From: an uncultured Aquimarina sp. | GTDB taxonomy: Bacteria; Bacteroidota; Bacteroidia; Flavobacteriales; Flavobacteriaceae | Length of the DNA stretch: 64,000 bases | Direction: 5' to 3' | Assembly (NCBI RefSeq): GCF_947496855.1 | Contig: NZ_CANMED010000002.1 | Span: 372,001-436,000, forward strand | Shown here: one piece after another, positions 58,808-64,000 of the stretch | How the letters are laid out: each line of letters starts with the position of its first letter | How positions within the stretch are numbered: the first letter of the stretch is position 1 | Program-made: the position numbers and the translations under genes | Notes under the pieces: model-generated | The model's input: only the letters and a program-made list of their open reading frames with translations | The model's database searches: none | Told to the model about the DNA's origin: nothing

Positions 58808-61537
58808 TCATTTTTTCACAAACTTTGCTGTCTTTACGATCAAATCATTGTTGTCAATAAAGCTAATTAAATAGATCCCAGAACTATAATTAGCAATATT
58901 TAGTTTAATAAGATCATCAAACACCTTTTGTTCTCCAGTCAAATCAATTTGACCTACAATAATTCCATTAAGATTAGTTATAATAATTTTTCTCAAAACT
59001 ATTTCATTTTTGTCTTGAAGTTTTATAGAAATATATTCGTCAGATGGATTGGGATAAATGAAAAAATCGTCGTTAGTTTGATTCTTACTTCCTCTAGTAC
59101 TATAATTTTTTATGTAGATTTTAAATTTAACTGGTTTTGTAACTCCTGTTATTCTATCTGATATATATTCTATAAAATTCACATAACTACCTCTCTGATC
59201 AGATTTCACTTCTCGTCCATCTAGAAATTTTTCTTCCAATTTTTGTTTACTATCAAAACTATATATCCTTTTCAAAAAAGGAGCTTTCTTTGGTGCATAA
59301 TGTGCAAAATCACTTTTACCAATCTGATCAATAACCTCACCTTTTATTGTAAACTCAAAATCACCATTTAAATCTATCGTATCATCTATATCATTTGATT
59401 TTATAAAACGTATCTCAGGATTTTCTATGGGTTCCACATCCATCACTCGGATTTGACTATCTGTATTATTCTTATATGGTTTAAAAGAAGAAGGACTACC
59501 TAACCATTTGACTTTATTAAATATAAATCGTGCTTTAGAACTGTTTCCAGAAGTATTACTATTTAAACTATTGTTAATATTAACTCCTTTATCTTGATAA
59601 CCATAAAACGTAACATTGTGAAAATTTAAATTATCATTATCTTTTTGAATCAAAACACCTGTTGTATTTTGTCTCCCTGTATTCTCATTTGCGTGAAACT
59701 GGGAGTTTTTAATTAGATAACCAAAATTAGTTGAGATGTAGATACCGAATCTATCAGCGTTCCATACTAACATATTAGAAACTATAGAAGTTACTCGATT
59801 AAAAGCACCAGAAACTGATCGATTTTGAGATTTAAATCCATCTGCACAATTAAAAGCTATGTTTCCATCAAACCTTATGAAAGGTGCAGCAGTACGTACT
59901 ACCGATTCCTGAAATGGAAAAGGATTTACTTTACCATGTTTTTCAAACACACTAACATCCAATCTGTCAGCCACGAGCACTTTTTCTCCGCTTCCTTGAT
60001 AATGATAAGCAGCACTAATAGAAGATGCTACATTATTTACCATCTCTACCGCTCGACCTTGCAATGCATATCCAGACGGATTTTTAAAGTCATCATCAAT
60101 TACTTCTCTAAGAACTCTACGAATTTTGTCAGTTAAAGGAATTCCACTTGGTTCATTGTTTATCCTTTTAGGAGCACCTCCTGTTACAAAATTATTTTTC
60201 CAAATACCAGTTTCAGAACCACTTTCTGCAACCATAGCTCCTCCGTTAATTTCTAGAACTACATTGTTACTGAAGTCTGCGTGACTATCATGATGTACCA
60301 TACCCCATCCTGGAGACCCCCACACTACATTACCAATCGCTTTAATTAATTTCTCTTTATTTTTTCCTCTAAGACTTTTATGAAAATGTAAGGCATATCT
60401 TCCTCTTTGATTTTCAATTTTAGAGAAATTCGTTTCTGGTTCATTAACAAAATTTGGCAGACTTATTTCTCTTTTATCTCCTGATCCAGTAATTACAGGT
60501 GTTCCAATTTTTAAGTCATCTAAAACATTTACCTTATTTGTCCTACCCAGATCTTTAAAAGTAGCATTTTTCACAATTACATCACCATTAAACATAAACA
60601 TAACATGCCCCCTTCTTGTATGGTTTTCTTCAATACTAGTATGAAATGATCTAACTATTACATTTCTTGACAGATTAGCTATATAAGTAAAATAATCTTT
60701 TCCATTTAATTTTACGCCCTTATGATTCTTCTTAGTTCTCTTTTCTAAAGTTATCACGTTTCCAGAAACTTCTTTAATTTGAATAACCTCGTTATCTCCT
60801 CCTCCTTCAGTTCCTGAAATTAAAATGAAATCTCCTTTTTTCCAGCCCACTGGTTGAGATTTCAAATAAACTTTATCTTGATTTGCTAAAATATCTCGTG
60901 AAGATTCGGAAAAATCTAGTTTATCTTTCCCTTTAATCCTAACTTTTCCCCAAGTCATTATTGAAATCGATGCTTGTTTGGGATCCCATTCATACCTCCC
61001 CAAAACTCCAGTCCCATCTGATGACAACTGATTTCCAAAATGATTAGTTACTCTTTTGTTATCATTGTAATGAGCCATTGCATATGTATTCCAATTGGCC
61101 CCTCGTATTTCTTGATTTTTTTTCTTATCAATATCAAAAGGTTTTAGAACGATTTCTACAGCACCACTATTTTCTCCTGAAGCATTGATATTTAGAAATG
61201 AATTGCTGCTCCCTAAAAAGGAATCTACTACCAACTTCCTCTTCTTATTATTTTTTGCATTCATCAAAATAGTCCCATCGTTTCTTATCACAAAAATGTG
61301 TTCGTTACTATTCATATCATAATCTACATTGATTCCTTCAGGTATCCATACTATAGATGCTAAACCAGGAATATTATTACTCCCCCAAGTATTGGGGTCA
61401 GACCAATTTCCGCTCGTAACAGCTTTATGAGTTACAGTATTTTCTGGAATCATTCTTTCAAATTGTGAATATCCTGTAAAAAAAGTACTTACTAAAAAAA
61501 TTAATAGATAAGACTTAATAAGTGTGTGATTTTTCAT
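58808..61537 (-). CDS. G8-domain/parallel beta-helix secreted protein with T9SS domain (CEMIP/TMEM2-like, paralogue)
   Basis: A 909-residue secreted protein (signal to FTGYSQ), paralogue of the protein at 42613 along its whole catalytic part: IPENTVTHKAVTSGNWSDPN, G8 domain with WIPEGINVDYD and RNDGTILMNA, VLKPFDID, HFGNQLSSDGTGVLGRYEWDP, RRGHVMFMFNGDVIVKN, RYALHFHKSLRG, GMVHHDSHADFSNN and GGAMVAESGSETG. It lacks the CBM6, going straight from the helix (RGSYVNFIEYISDRITG) to a T9SS sorting domain (IYPNPSDEYISIKL). The RY.LHFH, HHDS and AESGSETG blocks are the best candidates for active-site residues because both paralogues keep them. Substrate unknown. Confidence 0.8.
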   Translation of the reverse strand: MKNHTLIKSYLLIFLVSTFFTGYSQFERMIPENTVTHKAVTSGNWSDPNTWGSNNIPGLASIVWIPEGINVDYDMNSNEHIFVIRNDGTILMNAKNNKKRKLVVDSFLGSSNSFLNINASGENSGAVEIVLKPFDIDKKKNQEIRGANWNTYAMAHYNDNKRVTNHFGNQLSSDGTGVLGRYEWDPKQASISIMTWGKVRIKGKDKLDFSESSRDILANQDKVYLKSQPVGWKKGDFILISGTEGGGDNEVIQIKEVSGNVITLEKRTKKNHKGVKLNGKDYFTYIANLSRNVIVRSFHTSIEENHTRRGHVMFMFNGDVIVKNATFKDLGRTNKVNVLDDLKIGTPVITGSGDKREISLPNFVNEPETNFSKIENQRGRYALHFHKSLRGKNKEKLIKAIGNVVWGSPGWGMVHHDSHADFSNNVVLEINGGAMVAESGSETGIWKNNFVTGGAPKRINNEPSGIPLTDKIRRVLREVIDDDFKNPSGYALQGRAVEMVNNVASSISAAYHYQGSGEKVLVADRLDVSVFEKHGKVNPFPFQESVVRTAAPFIRFDGNIAFNCADGFKSQNRSVSGAFNRVTSIVSNMLVWNADRFGIYISTNFGYLIKNSQFHANENTGRQNTTGVLIQKDNDNLNFHNVTFYGYQDKGVNINNSLNSNTSGNSSKARFIFNKVKWLGSPSSFKPYKNNTDSQIRVMDVEPIENPEIRFIKSNDIDDTIDLNGDFEFTIKGEVIDQIGKSDFAHYAPKKAPFLKRIYSFDSKQKLEEKFLDGREVKSDQRGSYVNFIEYISDRITGVTKPVKFKIYIKNYSTRGSKNQTNDDFFIYPNPSDEYISIKLQDKNEIVLRKIIITNLNGIIVGQIDLTGEQKVFDDLIKLNIANYSSGIYLISFIDNNDLIVKTAKFVKK

Positions 61538-62025
61538 TGTGTAATTGTTTAAGTTTTGTTTTTAATAAAATAAATCTCATTTTTTGATCCTTATTTATTG
61601 TAGCAAATAGTTTTTTTAAAAGCTTTCTATCAAAAAGTGAAACTCAAAAATGAATTTTCAAAACATACTAACTTTTATAAAAAATATTTGTAGAAGTCTG
61701 GATTAAAATGAATATAAAGAGTGGGATCAGTAAAAATTCATATCCTCAAATCTTTAATTTTTGAGAGGATAATATGAGTAAATGGATACTAACATAATTT
61801 TGCGTTATTGAGTTTAAAGTATTAGTTTTTAAAAGTGTGGGAACAAAAGTATATAGTTTCTAATGCTTCAGTTATAGAACTTGGTGTACAATAAGTGTAC
61901 ATTTTATTATTCTTAAGTTTTAAGGAGTACATTTAGTATACTATGAATAAATTTAAGGCGTTTGAAAAAAAACTTATCTATAATTATAAAACAATTCTAA
62001 ATAGTATAACCCCATATCAGAACTA
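61538..62025. other. 488-bp divergent intergenic region
   Basis: Divergent promoters for the G8 gene (leftward) and the TPR-HTH regulator (rightward). It contains an imperfect hairpin, TATCCTCAAA / TTTGAGAGGATA, at about 61741-61771 and the GTGTACA repeats at 61884-61901. A further AGTACA and TAGTATACTA follow near 61926-61942. No coding signal was seen. Confidence 0.5.
61884..61901 (+). promoter_or_regulatory. GTGTACA direct repeat upstream of the TPR-HTH regulator
   Basis: Two copies of GTGTACA start exactly 11 bp apart (61884, 61895), one helical turn, with a related AGTACA at 61926. They lie about 125-140 bp upstream of the regulator start. Probably a transcription-factor site, perhaps for autoregulation. 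Confidence 0.4.
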
Positions 62026-63750
62026 ATGCGCCCATACTTTTCTAAACTTTGCGATAAACTAAAAACTCCTAAACCCATTCAGCTTTTAAAAATAATATTG
62101 ATTATAAAATTCTGTTTTTGTTTTGGACAACAAAATAAATTCCACACGCAAATAGATAGCTTATTAAAATTATCGAGAAAAGGTGCTAATTACAATATTA
62201 AAGCTTTAAGCAAAGCTGATAGTTTATCCAAAAAACATAACTATGAACGAGGTACAATTACTGTGTACTACAACTATAGTGATCATTTTATGAGACTAAA
62301 CAAATATGATAGTGCTGGTTACTATTTAGATAAGGCCTATTCAATAATTCAAAAAAAAAGAAACTATAAGAAATTAAAAAAAAATATACTTACTAATAGG
62401 GCAACTATCAATGCTAAAAACGGCTTATACACAAAAGCTCTTTTTTTATACCGAAAAGCGTATAAAATAGCCATAAACAATAAAATGGAAGACACTTTAC
62501 TTCTAAAGCTTAACATTTTTAATATGTTCAACGAATTAGGTAAAGAAAAAAAAACCATTGAAAGATTAACAAAATTAAAAAATAGATTTACCAATGATAC
62601 CCTAAAAAATTGGTTAATTGTTTTTAACTATTTTGAAACTCTAGCCAATGCTTATGAAAGAAAAAAAGATCTAAAAAATGCATTAAAAATTTGGAAAAAA
62701 AACACATCTGTAGCTAACGATCACAGAAACAAAAGATTAAAGGCATATTCTTTACTTAAGACATCTAACCTTTTTCTACTCTCGGATAGTTTACAGAAAG
62801 CAGAAGTTATAATTAATAAATTCTCTGAAACAATTATTAGTCCCTTGGATAATGAAATACTTTCTCTTTTTTATGAAATCAAAGGGCAATTAAACTTTAA
62901 ACTAAACAAATTACATATATCCAATAAATATTATGATAGTATTATAACAATTCCAAAAGTAAATATGAAAGTTCTTATGAAAGCTTACAAGTATAAATCT
63001 GAGAACTATCATCTTCTTAAGATGCATAAAGAAGCCAATATAGCTATCAAATCATATATTGAAATAACAGATAGCATAAGAAATATAACAGATAAGAATA
63101 TCTTGAACTATTATAATTCAGATTTACGATTTATAAGAGAGCGAAAAGAAAAAAACACTTTACGATTATGGAATCAAAAACAGAAATTTAGAATAATAAT
63201 CCTATCATTAATCTTATTATGTATCTGTTTAGGTTTTATCACGACTTTGATTTTAAAAAAATATAATAAAAGTAAAATCACTGTTAAAATACTTAAGGCG
63301 AACGAAAAAAAGAATTATGAAGATCAGCTCAAAAAAAGAGAAGAAGAACTAATAGCTACCGCTGCATCAATACAAGATCAAAACAAAAAAATTAAGTACG
63401 TAAAATCAAAGTTAAACGTCATAATAAATAAAAAAGATTATCATCAACTCACTGACATAAAAAAAGAACTAAACGATTTGCTAAATAGTTCCAATGGCAT
63501 CAATTTGATTTATGACAAGCTTGAATCAAGGTATCCAAATCTAGCTATTGTTCTTAAAGATAATTACCCTCAACTAACTGCAAATGATATAAAACACTGC
63601 TTGTTATTAAAATTAAATTTAAGTATTAAAGATTGTTCTCAACTCCTTAGTGTGTCAAGTCATGCTATTAAAATGGCAAGAAAAAGAATAAAGAAGAAAA
63701 TGAAACTTCCGGAAGAAACAAGATTAAAAGAATTCTTAGACACAATTTAA
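62026..63750 (+). CDS. TPR-containing membrane-anchored LuxR/GerE-like regulator
   Basis: A 574-residue protein. An N-terminal hydrophobic segment (LLKIILIIKFCFCFGQ) acts as signal or anchor. TPR-like helical repeats follow to about residue 370 (YDSAGYYLDKAYSIIQKKRNYKKL, GLYTKALFLYRKAYKIA). One transmembrane helix (IIILSLILLCICLGFITTLIL, about 389-410) and a coiled coil of about 60 residues come next. The C-terminus is a helix-turn-helix of the LuxR/GerE type (LTANDIKHCLLLKLNLSIKDCSQLLSVSSHAIKMARKRIKKKM). This layout is the common Bacteroidota TPR-HTH regulator, with periplasmic sensing and cytoplasmic DNA binding. It is the only regulator of the second block and may control the adjacent G8 and other T9SS genes. 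The target is not shown by the sequence. Confidence 0.8.
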   Translation: MRPYFSKLCDKLKTPKPIQLLKIILIIKFCFCFGQQNKFHTQIDSLLKLSRKGANYNIKALSKADSLSKKHNYERGTITVYYNYSDHFMRLNKYDSAGYYLDKAYSIIQKKRNYKKLKKNILTNRATINAKNGLYTKALFLYRKAYKIAINNKMEDTLLLKLNIFNMFNELGKEKKTIERLTKLKNRFTNDTLKNWLIVFNYFETLANAYERKKDLKNALKIWKKNTSVANDHRNKRLKAYSLLKTSNLFLLSDSLQKAEVIINKFSETIISPLDNEILSLFYEIKGQLNFKLNKLHISNKYYDSIITIPKVNMKVLMKAYKYKSENYHLLKMHKEANIAIKSYIEITDSIRNITDKNILNYYNSDLRFIRERKEKNTLRLWNQKQKFRIIILSLILLCICLGFITTLILKKYNKSKITVKILKANEKKNYEDQLKKREEELIATAASIQDQNKKIKYVKSKLNVIINKKDYHQLTDIKKELNDLLNSSNGINLIYDKLESRYPNLAIVLKDNYPQLTANDIKHCLLLKLNLSIKDCSQLLSVSSHAIKMARKRIKKKMKLPEETRLKEFLDTI

Positions 63751-64000
63751 AATTGTTATAAACTAGAAAGGTTGTAAAACTTAATTTTAAAATTTTGAGA
63801 TATGACTCTAATGAAAATAATTCCGCATCAAGACTTTTAAGTATTAATCCAAAGTAAAAACTTAAAAATTAGTAATACATAAAAACCTATTTATTACCGT
63901 ATTGAAATACAATTAAATAAAATAATTAACAACGACAAAGTAAAACTTAATCAAATCATTTGTTAGAAGTTTATTAAAATTTTTAAGAAAAATTATGTAA

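Noticed and set aside
63751..64000. Right-hand end of the window after the TPR-HTH regulator
   Set aside because: Looked for a gene, tRNA or hairpin; the 250 bases are AT-rich and show nothing that can be supported.

Overview
The window looks like a chromosomal segment of a marine member of the Flavobacteriaceae (Bacteroidota). It is very AT-rich and carries two SusC/SusD pairs and many lipoproteins. Several exported proteins end in a type IX secretion (T9SS) sorting domain, and a TAnnTTTG-type promoter is visible. Positions 1 to about 42,400 form a large polysaccharide utilisation locus for a sulfated red-algal galactan. Carrageenan or a furcellaran-like hybrid is the best guess. Three S1 sulfatases (1320, 13976, 24751) and an exported formylglycine-generating enzyme (38246) handle sulfate. 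Two GH16 lipoproteins (5405, 23045) and a GH42/GH167-like enzyme (2960) would cut the galactose backbone. A cytoplasmic GH127 (11682) fits release of 3,6-anhydro-D-galactose. An aldehyde dehydrogenase (35636), an enolase-superfamily cycloisomerase candidate (34468) and a KDPG-type aldolase (22112) match the 3,6-anhydrogalactose pathway, but its kinase is not in the window. A mutarotase-like epimerase and GalE (39384, 41378) fit the galactose half.

Layout. From 22,759 down to 1 the genes read leftward: aldolase, AraC regulator, SusC, SusD, sulfatase, then a tight run of GH127, PhoD-like phosphatase, FG-GAP/ASPIC protein, sugar-porter MFS, GH16, GH42-like, sulfatase and a truncated FAD oxidoreductase. 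From 23,045 to 37,090 the genes read rightward: GH16, small secreted protein, T9SS sulfatase, SusC, SusD, SusE-like lipoprotein, cycloisomerase, dehydrogenase. Then come a T9SS binding protein, the FGE, a mutarotase/GntR operon and galE. A conserved 28-nt element stands upstream of three of these units (SusC, sulfatase 13976, GH16 23045) and probably marks a shared regulon, with the AraC protein as the obvious candidate regulator. A decayed GH16 lipoprotein lies just upstream of GH127.

Positions 42,600 to 61,500 hold a second, different block, all on the minus strand. It has five or six large exported proteins, mostly T9SS cargo: two paralogous G8-domain/beta-helix proteins resembling the vertebrate CEMIP/TMEM2 hyaluronidase architecture, three other beta-helix proteins and a 1200-residue DUF5060-type hydrolase. 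Three of these share a closely similar CBM6. No SusC/D pair or transporter accompanies them. In the middle sits a two-gene unit: a type III polyketide synthase followed after 3 nt by a DABB-fold protein, the same enzyme pairing as plant olivetol synthase/olivetolic acid cyclase. A long perfect inverted repeat lies in its leader. The block is flanked by a decayed small lipoprotein and a membrane-anchored TPR-HTH regulator (62026). The most novel elements are the G8 proteins, the PKS-DABB pair and the 28-nt regulon motif. No tRNA, rRNA, CRISPR array or insertion sequence was recognised.
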